Source: Actinobaculum sp. 313 (GTDB lineage Bacteria > Actinomycetota > Actinomycetes > Actinomycetales > Actinomycetaceae). From it: a DNA stretch of 64,000 bases. This document shows, in pieces, positions 45,801 through 55,700 of this stretch. Within the stretch, counting starts at the first letter, position 1. Every line of letters begins with the position of its first letter. The stretch covers positions 620,001 through 684,000 of the forward strand of contig NZ_CP029033.1 of NCBI RefSeq assembly GCF_003073475.1, in the 5' to 3' direction. Both the position numbers and the translations under genes were made by a program. The notes under the pieces are model-generated. The model made no database searches and was not told where the DNA came from. It was given only the letters and a program-made list of their open reading frames with translations.

Positions 45801-48800
45801 CCAGGCGGACGGTATCGTCTAGCAGTGCATAATTGGGCAGAATCCCGTGGCGTTCGAGTGCCGATACCCAGTGTTCCTCATTCAGATCGCTCAGCCGGGC
45901 ACCTACGGCCTGATAAGCACCGCGTGCCGCACGCACGGCCCGCTGATCCTCCTCCGTAGCGTTGGGAAGATCGGCCGCTTCGATGAGTTCGGGTAAGGCG
46001 GACTTGATTTGGTCGAGTTGTTCGTAAAGCAGGCGTTCTTCGTTGGCATGCTCGGCGACGGCGCGCTCCAGCAGGCGCCGCGGCCCCGCCGCGTGGTCTT
46101 CGGTGGCCCAGGCAATGAGACGGCCGAGGCTACCGTTTTCCAGGGCAGGAGCGACTGCCCAGTCCGAAGCGGACGCCGTACCAGCGGCGATGCTAGAGGA
46201 TTCGGAGAGATCCGACGTGAAGGTAGGGCTAGCGGACGAATCCGTGTTGCTGGCGGTGAGGGAGGCGCCGTTGCCGTTCCGCCCGCCCGTATCGGAGCCG
46301 CCGCCTTCGAAGGTGGCGGCAAAAGCGGATGCCAACGTGGCTCCGTCGTTCTCAATCCGATTGAGTATGGAGCCGACCAGCGACTCACGAGAGCTGGATT
46401 CAAGTGCGGCGCGGGCTGTCGGGCGGTGGCCTCCCCCTCCGGGGATCGCCGGATCACCGGAACGCGCCATTGAGTCGAGTACGGAGGCGATGAACTGGCG
46501 CCGAAGGATATCCTCTGCGCCCAGATAGGTGGATGGTGGCTCCACCGCGCCGTTCAACAATCGTGCCGGATCCTCCAACAGCGGCAGCTGGCTGCTCCGC
46601 CCCGGAACATATGCGAGGGCGAGTGCCGAGCCGTTCCGCCGCCCGGCTCTTCCCACCCGCTGAATATACGAGGCAACATTATCCGGCAGTGAGCCGAGCA
46701 ATACCGTGGAGAGATCGCCAATGTCAATGCCCATTTCCAGGGTGGGTGTTGCCACGAGGACATTCGGATCGCCGGGATTCTGCTCGGCGCGTTTGAAGCC
46801 CTCTTCGATTCTGTTGCGTTCTTTCGGGGTAAGGAGCGAGGTGTGCTCGTGGGCGTCCACCCGCCGTACCCGGTTTCTGGCGTATTGCTGCCGGTAGAAG
46901 CTGGTGTGCGCGTGCTCGGTGCCTTCCAGATGCCCGGGGCAGGCTGCGGTCAGGCACGGTGCCCCCGTTAACTGTCTCGAGGAGGTGGACGATGAGGGCA
47001 GTTGGCTGCGGCAGGTGTCGCAGACCAGTAGTAGGCGTTCGGAAGACTCCTCCAGGGGAGAGGTAGTGGCGGGTTTCTTCTCCAGCGGAGAGGTAGTGGA
47101 AGGCTCCTCCTTCAGAGGAGACACAATGATGCGGGCAGTCGGAATGCCGTACACCGTGCCGCCACTCGCGGTTGCGGTGGTGGAAAGAACACCGGCCTGC
47201 GCCAGGCCTTTGAGTAGGTTGCCTGCGAGCCTGGCCGCATGCTGCGGGCTGACCTGCAGGCACTTACGAGTCCAGATGGCATGCCAGGACTTCGGCGAGG
47301 TCACGGGGGTGAAGCTGGAGCGCTTCGAGTTCGGTGCGCCTCCGACTTGCGGAAATGCGGGTGCACTACGCCCGGCGGGAAAGGCGGGCTGCCCCTGCTC
47401 GCGTTTGCGTTTGTACCAGATCCACACTCGTGCGCCGTCGTCCTCCTTGTAACGTTGCAGCCATTCGTGGTCGATGGCTCCATCGCGGCGCATGTGTTCA
47501 AGTGTTCCGCGCACCCAGGCGAGCAGCTTGCTTTCGGGTAGGTCGGTGAAGGCGGGGAGGAGGCCTCCGTCGTCGTCACTGAGCGTTTCGCGGGCGATGG
47601 AGGCGATCTGGGCAGAGCTTCCGGCGTCAACGTGTACGGCGATGGAACCGGTTGCCTCCATGGTCCGCCCGTAGGTGGATTGCAGACCGACTTCGAGCGA
47701 TGCATCGAAGAGGAGGCGACGGCGCACGTATTCTTCGGCGGTGCGACGGCGCTTGCGTGAGGCGCCGGAATCCCAGAAGGGTTTGAATTGTTTATGTTCG
47801 GCGAGGTCGGCGGGAACCAGGCGGTAGCGGTCGAAAGGATCGGATGCGGCGATTATTGTGGCCTCCACCCAGGAATCCAGCGGCATTGGGTTATCGAGTG
47901 CGCCGCGTAGCGCAGAACGCAGGCTGATGGTGTGGGAGCGCTGGTCCACGAAACCGGCGCGATGGGCGGCATCCTGCACGGAGTCGGTGAAGATGAGGGT
48001 GCGTTTCTCCGCGGAGTCCAAAGCGTCGTCCCCGAAAAGGGTGGTGAGGCTGACGGAGAGGAGCGTGGCGACGGCAGAGCCAAGGAAACGGATGGCGTCG
48101 TCGCTGCCACAGGAGGGGCAGACGTCGCGGTTGGTGTCGCGGGAGATGTCGGATTCGGCCCCGGTGAGGATGAGCACGGGAACAACGCGGCCCTCGCGGG
48201 TCTCCGTATCCGATTCTGCGGGGCGGCGCGTGAGCAGTTCCCGGCGGGCGACCGAGTACCAGCGCAGGCCGGGAAAACGCTCGGCAGGATTGGGGTGGCC
48301 GTCCGCCAACGCGGTCAAGTAGGCGGCATCCTCGCCCGGGGCGTGCAAGAGAGCGCGGAAGCGAGAATCGTGCAGTAGGTGGTCCCGTCGGACATTCGAG
48401 TGGTCAGGCTTTTCCGCCTGTCCGGTACGCGCAAGTGTGATCCCCCAACCGGAGCGACCGCAGGAGCGGCAGTACAGGGCCGGACGCGCGGGAATATCCT
48501 CTTCGAGGTCGGCGTAGGTGGAGGCAACGTCATCTGACCAGCGGAAGGCGGGTTGGGTGGAGAGCATGCGGTCGATTCGGGTTACTTCGCGAACCCACAG
48601 GGTGATTTCGACGCTGACGGCGTTCCGGTTGGGAGTGCCGTTGAGCCCGGCACGCACGGTGGACAGTGCGGCGAAGACGGCTGCTAGCACGCGCCGAGCA
48701 CGTACTGGATCCTCCAGAAAAGCCCCACCCAGCACGCGACGGGCGAGAGTGGACACCGGCACGGCCTGCTGGGCCGCCTCGATGAGGGTGAGAACGTCGG

Positions 48801-50139
48801 GATGGGCTTGGAGGGCCGCGGCACAGGTGGCGGGGTCGGTTCGACTGGTGGGGTCGGTTCGACTGGTGGGGTCGGTTCGACTGGTGGGGTCGGTTCGACC
48901 GGCGGGTGTGGCGCCCTCGTACAGTTTTCCGACGACGTCGCGCAGCAGGTCCAGGGCATCGGCGGCGGAGCCTTCTGCGAGGTCTGCTAGAGCATCGAGC
49001 TCGTTGGCCTGCAGTGTGTTCAGGCGGCGCGGTGTGAGGCCGAGCGGAGCGATTGTCCGCCTATGCTGTTCCGCCCACTGGCCGAGCGGAACCCGTGTTT
49101 CGGTGATAACCGCCTCGGGCGGCAGCGGGAAGCCGAAGACTTCGCGGGCGAAGGCGAGAATCTCGGAGGGATCGCTGCCGTCGCCGAGGGTGGCGGATGT
49201 GGCAACCGGGATGATCGGGCCAAGCGGGGAGGCGGTAAAGGCCTCCAACCTCGGATCGCCGGTGGATAGGTAGGAGCGAATGGCTAGGCCCAGGCGGCGC
49301 AGCAGCATGGCGACATCGGTGCCCTGTGCGCCGTCGTAGGTGTGGAACTCGTCGAGCACCAGGTAGGTGAGGGACTGTGCGGATGCCTCCCAGAGCTTCT
49401 GATCCTCCGGGCGGAGCAGCAGTTGGTCGAGCATCTTGTAGTTGGTGAGCAGGATGTCCGGCGGGTCGCGGCGGATGGAGTGGCGGTCGGTTTCCAGGGC
49501 GGTGCCGCGGTGCTGCAGGGCAGAATCGGTGCCGTCGGTGGTGTTCGCTGGCGCGGTGGTGGGGGTCGGTGTGGCGCCGGGGGAGGATGCGGTGCCGGGG
49601 GAGGTCGTTTCGGCGTCGCCGGTATAAAGACCCGCGCGGATGTGAGCGAGGGCCGGATCTGAGGTGATGAGTTGCGCGAGCCGGGCGGCTTGGTCGCTGG
49701 CCAGCGCGTTCATCGGGTACAGGATGAGTGCTTTGATGCCGGTGATTCCGGCTTTCTGTGCGCGTAGTACATGGTCGAGGATGGGGTGGAGGAAGGCCTC
49801 GGTTTTGCCCGAGCCGGTGCCGGTGGTGACGATTGTCGGTTCCGGGCTGGTGTGAGCGGACCCGAGCGGCTTGCTGGTCAGGCGCCTATAGGCCTGTTCC
49901 TGGTGGTGGTAGGGAGGGAAGGGCGGGGTCCAGTCCAAGGCGGTGGTGCCTTCGGAAGGTAGGTAGGGCAGACGCAGCCGTGCGAAGGGGCCGGTGAATA
50001 CGCCGTGCTCGGGATGTTCGAGGAAGTCCGTCAGGGCGCGGCGGGGTTCGGCATCCGTCAGTGCGAAGGTGGTGGCCAGATAGTCGACGACGGCGCTGCG
50101 GATGCGTTCTGCCTGCACACTGGGAAGGAGGATGGCCAT
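42892..50139 (-). CDS. Giant DEAD/DEAH helicase with DUF1998 and DUF559-like nuclease domains
   Basis: This 2415-residue protein joins several domains. The N-terminal SF2 helicase has Walker A TTGTGSGKTEAF (residues ~105-116), LDEFHTYDG (~262-270) and motif VI QRVGRAGR near residue 1100. Then comes a long region with a four-Cys cluster (CCSRCGYVH, CPRC) and the DUF1998 domain with CDCRHENKHMCHRC. A Vsr/DUF559-like nuclease follows (RPDFTCLPS, IAVFCDGWEYH, REHLRARGYRVV). The last ~450 residues are low complexity. The first two match DISARM DrmA and DrmB fused; DruE of Druantia is the main alternative. Two 18-bp tandem repeats (43267-43338 and 48835-48906) encode RTDPTS- and GGPEWA-type repeats. 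ATG 50139 is clear. Confidence 0.85.
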   Translation of the reverse strand: MAILLPSVQAERIRSAVVDYLATTFALTDAEPRRALTDFLEHPEHGVFTGPFARLRLPYLPSEGTTALDWTPPFPPYHHQEQAYRRLTSKPLGSAHTSPEPTIVTTGTGSGKTEAFLHPILDHVLRAQKAGITGIKALILYPMNALASDQAARLAQLITSDPALAHIRAGLYTGDAETTSPGTASSPGATPTPTTAPANTTDGTDSALQHRGTALETDRHSIRRDPPDILLTNYKMLDQLLLRPEDQKLWEASAQSLTYLVLDEFHTYDGAQGTDVAMLLRRLGLAIRSYLSTGDPRLEAFTASPLGPIIPVATSATLGDGSDPSEILAFAREVFGFPLPPEAVITETRVPLGQWAEQHRRTIAPLGLTPRRLNTLQANELDALADLAEGSAADALDLLRDVVGKLYEGATPAGRTDPTSRTDPTSRTDPTSRTDPATCAAALQAHPDVLTLIEAAQQAVPVSTLARRVLGGAFLEDPVRARRVLAAVFAALSTVRAGLNGTPNRNAVSVEITLWVREVTRIDRMLSTQPAFRWSDDVASTYADLEEDIPARPALYCRSCGRSGWGITLARTGQAEKPDHSNVRRDHLLHDSRFRALLHAPGEDAAYLTALADGHPNPAERFPGLRWYSVARRELLTRRPAESDTETREGRVVPVLILTGAESDISRDTNRDVCPSCGSDDAIRFLGSAVATLLSVSLTTLFGDDALDSAEKRTLIFTDSVQDAAHRAGFVDQRSHTISLRSALRGALDNPMPLDSWVEATIIAASDPFDRYRLVPADLAEHKQFKPFWDSGASRKRRRTAEEYVRRRLLFDASLEVGLQSTYGRTMEATGSIAVHVDAGSSAQIASIARETLSDDDGGLLPAFTDLPESKLLAWVRGTLEHMRRDGAIDHEWLQRYKEDDGARVWIWYKRKREQGQPAFPAGRSAPAFPQVGGAPNSKRSSFTPVTSPKSWHAIWTRKCLQVSPQHAARLAGNLLKGLAQAGVLSTTATASGGTVYGIPTARIIVSPLKEEPSTTSPLEKKPATTSPLEESSERLLLVCDTCRSQLPSSSTSSRQLTGAPCLTAACPGHLEGTEHAHTSFYRQQYARNRVRRVDAHEHTSLLTPKERNRIEEGFKRAEQNPGDPNVLVATPTLEMGIDIGDLSTVLLGSLPDNVASYIQRVGRAGRRNGSALALAYVPGRSSQLPLLEDPARLLNGAVEPPSTYLGAEDILRRQFIASVLDSMARSGDPAIPGGGGHRPTARAALESSSRESLVGSILNRIENDGATLASAFAATFEGGGSDTGGRNGNGASLTASNTDSSASPTFTSDLSESSSIAAGTASASDWAVAPALENGSLGRLIAWATEDHAAGPRRLLERAVAEHANEERLLYEQLDQIKSALPELIEAADLPNATEEDQRAVRAARGAYQAVGARLSDLNEEHWVSALERHGILPNYALLDDTVRLAARISWRDPDSDEMRTEPYDLDRSSAKALAELAPGATFYAHGMEMQVDGVDLSGISGEAEWWFCCSRCGYVHTERAQEHVPQAPTHCPRCADTRIADIGRARRVLRLTRVFADISRDDARISDTREDRLQARFEILPLADFDPQRAEEQWASDSGFGLISYRHLMLRWLNTGRLGGGQGNDQVAGIEIAATGFRLCEACGKLDTETGPNNPREHRPWCEHRNSRTEHIAQVDLMRSLETEALALILPPSFATNRTGTASLCAALFLGLRIITNSVPAHLNVAVVPHPVADGEPGETRQAVLVHDVVPGGTGYLTDLTGPSRLWNLLVCAGTHLENCDCRHENKHMCHRCLLPFAVGGDVSRAAAIDAIRRILGLDKDETISSLDPGIPQWGITRGAEVRQTASASPLEDRLRDELWRRLAQVTDVEQIAHHSGAPALNIDGGRWRIQPQLDTGGSRPDFTCLPSVEAARIAVFCDGWEYHASPRHNRLADDAAKREHLRARGYRVVAVAAADLDRAWDPQWLIQGAKLLRTDGSKYAARAGAVTDKAIDTWQGGPVALLTEMLLDATDHDRDHEDNARSALADAVWVPLLVHAQQAYAQGGSDGMRWEQSADAASDVLQQALNALYPASPDAQGRAGDAGSADTGSVSSTGASAVTTSHSPATRRTPAPARTSAVGTSVPAGTHTAASPSNHTSASVFLWPHLALAVQLRGKSTVAMALVLDDSREAIASADHRDAWLTWLRLGNVLPLANAPVTVTTVSGARQKLADKRRFTPQHQLASQDLFAGDHSLASQRRVFADQQSGVPQHTGPLEETATSEPIAAPERTGGPEWAGGPEWAGGPERAGTPAQSAIDEQYGPEGTTVTGQTLGLSTLEALEWNRVDPELTDPRILDLLPHLAARGVRHSADGEEIAGGIMADLVWHEQRVAVVVDDAEDDAAAMRAAGWRVVCTGPDPQQTAAQVAQLLTHEA
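48835..48906. repeat. 18-bp tandem repeat in the giant helicase gene
   Basis: Four nearly exact units starting GTCGGTTCGACTGGTGGG at 48835, 48853, 48871 and 48889 encode the RTDPTS hexapeptide repeat. A similar 18-bp array (CCCAGCCC core) is at 43267-43338. Confidence 0.85.
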
Positions 50140-50328
50140 GGAATAAGCCTAGTAGATCCTGGGAAGAAGGGTTGGATTCGGGGAAAGTCGGATTCGGTGG
50201 GTGGGTGGGTGGAAGCGGTGCCTGCTCGGGGTGGGGCTCGCGGGGCCGTGACGCAGGCGATAGGGTCGAACGAGTAGGAGCACACGTTCGGGGTTTCGAT
50301 TTTTTCGAATTGTCGTTATGCTTGAGAA

Positions 50329-50823
50329 ATGACAACTGGAGCTGCGCAGATGCAGGTGACACTGCCACCCGGGGACCTCGAGCCGATGCTGGACCTGTCC
50401 CGCTTTTTGGAGCAGGTTACGGAACCGGTTGCGCTCGTTGGGTCGGATGGCCAGACCGTCAGTCTCCCTGCGGAGGTGTATCGGGTGCTCAGCAACGTCG
50501 TGGACGCCATGTCGCGAGGCAGGGCGATTGCGGTGGCACCGGTGGATCAGGTGCTGACGACGCAGGAGGCTGCGGACTTCCTCGGTATTAGCCGCCCTAC
50601 CCTCGTCAAGCTTCTGGAGTCCGGCCGGATTCCTTTCGAGCGTCCAGCAGCGGGTAGGCACCGCCGGGTACGGCTCGCCGACATTGTCGCGTACCAGCAA
50701 CAGTCTGCTCAAGAACGTAGCGACACTCTGGATGCCATGACGCGCGAGGCCGTCGACCTCGGCCTGTACCACGATACCGCCGCGGACTACAAGGACGCCC
50801 TGCGTCGCGCACGCGAGGGATGA
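50329..50823 (+). CDS. Excisionase-type HTH antitoxin, orphan
   Basis: The 164-residue protein has an N-terminal antitoxin dimer region and a MerR/excisionase-type HTH (LTTQEAADFLGISRPTLVKLLESG, FERPAAGRHRRVRLADIVAY). Such antitoxins normally overlap a PIN-domain toxin gene. Here the overlapping downstream start ATG ACG CGG CCG is followed at once by TGA (50821-50835), so the toxin frame has been lost after four codons. It may still regulate its own promoter. It is the first plus-strand gene after the giant helicase, and the two are divergent across ~190 bp. Confidence 0.82.
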   Translation: MTTGAAQMQVTLPPGDLEPMLDLSRFLEQVTEPVALVGSDGQTVSLPAEVYRVLSNVVDAMSRGRAIAVAPVDQVLTTQEAADFLGISRPTLVKLLESGRIPFERPAAGRHRRVRLADIVAYQQQSAQERSDTLDAMTREAVDLGLYHDTAADYKDALRRAREG

Positions 50824-50957
50824 CGCGGCCGTGACTCTCGTGTGACTGGGGGAAAGCCTCGATGGCTGGCCCGGAAGGAGACGTGGTTCGCAGAGGTGTG
50901 GGTGTCGCAGGGGTGTGGATCATTGCCGCAACATGTACATTTCCGCCATTTTCGCGT

Positions 50958-51230
50958 ATGTTGAGCAATGTGGTCGACATTAGTGTTTCCTGTGCGCGCA
51001 GCAGGCTTGCAGACGTGATTGATCACGCTCGTGTTCACCATGTGCCCGTGTTCCTTACCCGCCGTGGCCGTCGCGTTGCGGCGGTCATCGATGCGGAGGA
51101 CCTTGAGCGCATAACCCAGGCTGCAGAGGACCTTGAGGATATTAAGGCGGTCGAAGTTGCTCGCGCGGAAGTTGCCGAACACGGCACGATTCACTGGGAT
51201 GAGGTCAAGGCGGACCTCGGGCTGGCTTGA
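50958..51230 (+). CDS. Phd/YefM-type antitoxin
   Basis: The 90-residue protein has the Phd fold: SVSCARSRLADVIDHARVHHVP and VFLTRRGRRVAAVIDAEDLERI, then an acidic C-terminal arm. It precedes and overlaps a RelE-type toxin gene by 4 bases. Start choice is uncertain: ATG 50958 or GTG 50970, as no strong ribosome site is visible. Confidence 0.82.
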   Translation: MLSNVVDISVSCARSRLADVIDHARVHHVPVFLTRRGRRVAAVIDAEDLERITQAAEDLEDIKAVEVARAEVAEHGTIHWDEVKADLGLA

Positions 51231-51491
51231 CATACCGGATCGAGTTCAGCCCCCGCGGCGGCGCGCCGACTGCGCAAACTGGATAGCCAAGCACAGCTCC
51301 GGGTCCAGGCTGTGGTTGAACTGCTGGCGCAAGAGCCACGCCCCTCTGGCGCGAAGAAGCTCGTCGGAGGGCGGGGCGAGTGGCGCGTACGCACCGGCGA
51401 TTACCGCATTGTTTACGAGGTCCACGACGGTGTGTTGCTAGTCCTGGTCCTCGCCGTTGGGCACCGCCGCGAAGTCTACCGGCGCAGGTAG
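51227..51491 (+). CDS. RelE/ParE-type toxin, frameshifted near the start
   Basis: The start TTG 51227 overlaps the antitoxin stop. After FSP the CCCCC run at 51250-51254 puts the frame off by one. Removing one C yields a complete 87-residue RelE-type toxin: ARRLRKLDSQAQLRVQAVVE, KKLVGGRGEWRVRTGDYRIVY and VLAVGHRREVYRR. The conserved R-x-G-x-Y-R-I-x-Y pattern is intact. RelE toxins cut mRNA in the ribosome or poison gyrase (ParE branch). The break may be a sequence error; if real, the toxin is dead and the antitoxin is orphaned. Confidence 0.75.
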
Positions 51492-51705
51492 CGGGGAGGG
51501 GCAGGTATGGGGAGTGCCTGTGTGGCTTGACTCGCCAGGCAGTGAGCAAACAGTTTTTCGCTGCATGACCTTGGACTCGGCAGCTAGCAACCGTTCGGCT
51601 GCTGCGCGGCATTTTGAGTGGTCACTACCGCACCTCTGGCGAGGATAAGGATTCAGCCTTCTGCGGCATTCCCGCGCATTTCAGCCTGTTAAGGAGGGCT
51701 AAGTC

Positions 51706-51975
51706 ATGACGAGTGTTGAAGAGGTGCTACACGAGGTTGAGAACGCTTACAACTGCGAGGCGCCACATCCCGCAGTGACTGTCGAGGGTCCCGCTCTTGC
51801 GCGAAACGCTATTGAACAGATACGCGTTTAGGCCGGTGAGAGTGAGCATGATGAGGTTATGCTTGCGGCGCGGAAGGTTGGTTAGTCGTGATAGGCGATT
51901 GGCGAGGCAGAGGCGGAACCGGCTATCAGGGTCCGAGACGTTGACGAGCTGATGGGCCTCATCGACCGTGCATGA
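51706..51975 (+). pseudogene. Antitoxin gene interrupted by stop codons
   Basis: The frame from ATG 51706 (after AAGGAGG) reads SVEEVLHEVENAYNCEAPH and VEGPALARNAIEQIRV, then meets TAG at codon 42 and a cluster of three stops about 20 codons later. It continues in the same frame to EAEPAIRVRDVDELMGLIDR and TGA 51975. The whole 89-codon frame is in phase and its end overlaps the YafQ-like toxin start, so it is the toxin's antitoxin with nonsense changes. The surviving 41-residue peptide might still bind DNA. Confidence 0.6.
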
Positions 51976-52243
51976 CCGGGAGATCGCCTATCGCCCAGCT
52001 TTCCTGCGCGACGTGAAACGGCTTAAACGCAAGCACTACAGTATGGACGCGCTCAAGAGTGCGATCCAGGCAGTCGCCGAACGGCGCACCGACTGGCTCA
52101 AGCGGCACCGCGATCACCAGTTCACGGGCAACCTAGCAGCCTACCGCGAACTACACATCGCAGCCGACTGGCTGCTCCTGTACACCATCGCCGCCGGGAC
52201 TCTCATCCTGGCGCGCACCGGCGGCCACGACGAACTTCTCTGA
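51968..52243 (+). CDS. YafQ/RelE-family mRNA interferase toxin
   Basis: The 91-residue product matches YafQ toxins: REIAYRPAFLRDVKRLKRKH near the start, DHQFTGNLAAYRELHIAADW in the middle and the final LLYTIAAGTLILARTGGHDEL with the catalytic His-Asp end. GTG 51968 overlaps the antitoxin stop. The toxin looks intact while its antitoxin appears broken, which is hard to tolerate unless the toxin is silent or neutralised by another antitoxin. That makes expression or sequence accuracy worth checking. Confidence 0.85.
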   Translation: MHDREIAYRPAFLRDVKRLKRKHYSMDALKSAIQAVAERRTDWLKRHRDHQFTGNLAAYRELHIAADWLLLYTIAAGTLILARTGGHDELL

Positions 52244-52745
52244 TGTGATCAAAGGTTGTGGAAGATGCAGAAAATAGCGTCTGTCTGAAAGATTGTAAGC
52301 AGATCTGGTTCGGTACGCCGGGATGCTGGGTGATCCTTGCTGATGCCGTGAGGGGAGGCTGTGCTGGACCGAGTTAGTGGTTGGCAACCTCACGTGATCG
52401 CGATGCCTCGATGTTCCACGATATGTTCCGATCAGGCGGCCGTGTGCTGGGCTAGGTGGCCTATGCGGTCGCAAGGCTACGATTGGCCCGAATGTTCGGG
52501 TCGGCCCGAAGTTGTCAGACTGCACCGCGTTAGCACGGCTGACGACCGTGCCAACGCTCCTCGGTGGTGAGGTCGGCCGTGTCCACAGAAATGGGTGCTC
52601 TGGGCACAGTGAAATGTCGTGACTGCTGCCGAACTGGGGTGTCGTTTTGGGGTCAGGACGAGGCTGGTGATAATCTCGTTTCGCAACCCGGTTGCGGCCG
52701 TCCTGCCGGGGCGGTTGACATTGGAGTCGGTCGGAAGGACAGCAT
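52244..52745. other. Intergenic region upstream of the TrlF-type gene
   Basis: No gene is supported in these 502 bp. It should contain the promoter of the TrlF-type ATPase gene. Confidence 0.5.
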
Positions 52746-55700
52746 GTGGTTCAGTTAAATGCGGAGTCTGGGCGCGGAACAGCGTGGCGGATCTGGGACT
52801 TGCACGTCCATACGCCCGCCTCACTAGTCCAGCACTACGGTGCCGACAATGACGAGACCTGGGAACGGTTCATCAGTGAATTGGAAAAGCTCCCAGAAGA
52901 GATGAGCGTTATTGAGATCAACGACTACTGGTTCCTCGACGGTTATGAGCGCGTACTCAAGGAACGAAAGAAGGGAAGGCTTCAGAACCTTGAAGCAATC
53001 TTCCCGGTGATAGAGATGCGACTCGATCAATTCGGTGGAACAGACAGTAAGTTGTCCCGGGTGAATCTCCACGTCATATTCGATCCTAACCTCGAGGTGG
53101 AGGTAATTAGCGCGCAATTCATAAGTGCTTTGCAGCCAAAGATATCTCTGGCGCCAGGCTATGCCGAAGTCGATTGGCAGGGAGTCATTACAAAAAAATC
53201 ATTGTGCAATCTTGGTCGGAAGATCAAAGACACTGTGCCACTTACCGAGCGCGAACGATATGGGAGTGACTTGATGGAAGGGTTCAATAACATCAATGTC
53301 AGGCTCGATGACGTCAAAGAGGTGCTTGATGGCCCGTACTTCCGAGGCAAAGCCCTTATCGGGATAGGTAAGACCGAGTGGAGTGACATCAAGTGGAACG
53401 AGCAGTCGATCGCCTCAAAAAAGAACGTAATTAACTCGTCGCGCCTCCTTTTCACTGCATATCCCGATGCATCACGCTGGTCGGATGACGTAGAAAAACT
53501 GCGCGCGAGTAATGTCACCTACAAGATCCTAGATTGCAGTGACGCCCACTACTTCTTGGATTCAGATCAACCTATGCGCCTTGGAATGTGTCAAACCTGG
53601 ATGAACACGACGCCCTCCTTCGCAGGATTGACGTATGCGCTCGAAGAGTTTGAAAGACGTGTCTATGTTGGCCTTGAGCCTCCAGCGGTTGAGCGTATTC
53701 GGAAGAATCGAGAGCGTTTTATTAAGCATGTTCGTGTGAGGTCTGAGAAGAAGGACTGTAACCTCTTCGATCATGACCTTCCACTCAACCCGGGGTTTGT
53801 GGCGGTCGTGGGTAACAAGGGACAGGGTAAATCGGCGTTACTCGACTGCATTGCGCTCGGTGGGAACTCGTCACGCAACAAGGAGTTTGCGTTCCTGAGT
53901 GCGTCCCGTTTTCTGAACAAGCGGAACGAGAAAGTGGCGCGAGACTACACCACCGAGCTAGTCTGGGCTACCAATACTACCCCTCGTAAGGTCCGACTCA
54001 CAGACGGGCATGATGGGTCAGTGCCCGTCTCCGTCGAGTACTTGCCACAGATGTTTGTTGAGCGTGTATGCAGTATCGACCCCGGAACGGACGGTATAGA
54101 TGAATTTGAACGTGAGTTGCGAACGATATTGTTTACGCATATCGATAAGTCCGAACGAGCGGGCGAGAAGACGTTTGAGGCGCTTCTAGCGCACAAGACC
54201 CAGTCGTCTGACGACGACGTCCTTAGGCTGAGGAAGGAACTCAGCGAAGCTGTTCGGCAATACGTCGCTGCGACGACCTTCCGCTTTGAGAACAAGGCTG
54301 AGGAGGTGCAAAACCGATTTAAGCTCAAGCAGGAGGAAGTAACTGAGGCCGAGAAAAAGGTTGGTGAAGCCGAGGAAGCGTTGGCTGAGATCGATTCAGG
54401 GAGTAAGGACGACGACGAGCTTGCGGATCGCAGGAAGCGCTCAGAAGAAATTGAGAAAGAACGGTCACGCCTGCTGGAGCAACGCCGTGTAAATGAGCAT
54501 AAACGCGCACAGATGAGAAGACAACTAGCCGACATGGAGTCGTTGATTCATCGCGCGGAAGCTATCCGTGAGGATGTTGACGAAATCAATCGTGATGTGA
54601 AAGCGATTCTCGGAGACGAGGGTGAAACGCTCGTAAGCCTAACGATCAACGAAGCCAGATATATTTCATGGCGTTCGTCAACCAAAGAAACAGTTCAGAA
54701 CCTCGAGGTTCGACACCAAGAACTCGGCGATACAATCGCCGAACGAGAAAAGGACCTACTTGGGATTACTGGTGAGCTCGCCGCTGCGGATAGCGCTCGC
54801 GAACGGGCGCGACAACGTGTACTTCAGTCGAAAGAACATGTTACCGCCCTTATGGGTGACGAGGATGAGCCCGAGTCGTATAAGGGCCTCAAGGCGTTGC
54901 TATGTCGCATCAATGATGCGCCGGCTAGAGTTGATCAGGCTCGTGAGCAGATACTTAGGTGTTCGGAGCGTATATACGAAGCGCTCAATGCGCGACTGCG
55001 GGCCGTTGAAAGTATGTACTCACCGGCGGCCGATTTCATCGCTCGGTCCGAGGTCGTTAAGAACGCTGGGCTCCAGTTCAGTGCAGAACTTCGCATGCTA
55101 CCTAGCTGGAAGGACGTGTCCGCGGGTCTTGACGGTCGCAGAAACGGCGATTTCATTGAATGGCTTAGGGGGCTTCCGCAGCGAATCGAAGACACGAGCT
55201 GGGAACAACTTAAGAAGCAACTCGCTGAGGCACTCTGTCGGCTTGAGCACGAGAGGGGAGAACTCAGCGGAGAGTTACGCAACCCCGGGGCTGCGTTGCG
55301 CAGCTCAACTACTCTCGAAGAATTCCTGAATAGGATGTTCGATCTCGCTTGGCTGGAAGTCAGCTTCGGTCTGACTGGTGACGGGCGGCCTCTCTCGCAA
55401 CTATCACCCGGGCAGCGGGGCCTCGTTCTCGCGCTTTTCTATCTTGTGGTCGATCAGCGTACTACGCCGCTTCTGTTGGACCAGCCTGAGGAAAACCTGG
55501 ACAATGAGACTATCGCGTCCAAACTCGTTCCAGCGATCCATGAGGCAGCCGGTCGGCGCCAAACAATAGTGGTCACACACAACGCGAACCTGGCGGTCGT
55601 GGGAGATGCGGATCAGATTATTCACTGCCAGATACGCGACGGGCGTTTTACCGTGAGTAGCGGGAGTATAGCGGAACTCGACGTGGCTAGGTCGGCAGTC

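Noticed and set aside
42892-50139. Druantia DruE as the identity of the giant helicase
   Set aside because: It is possible from the helicase-DUF1998 pairing alone, but a SNF2 helicase and a DrmMI-like methylase in the same operon fit DISARM better. I kept it as an alternative only.
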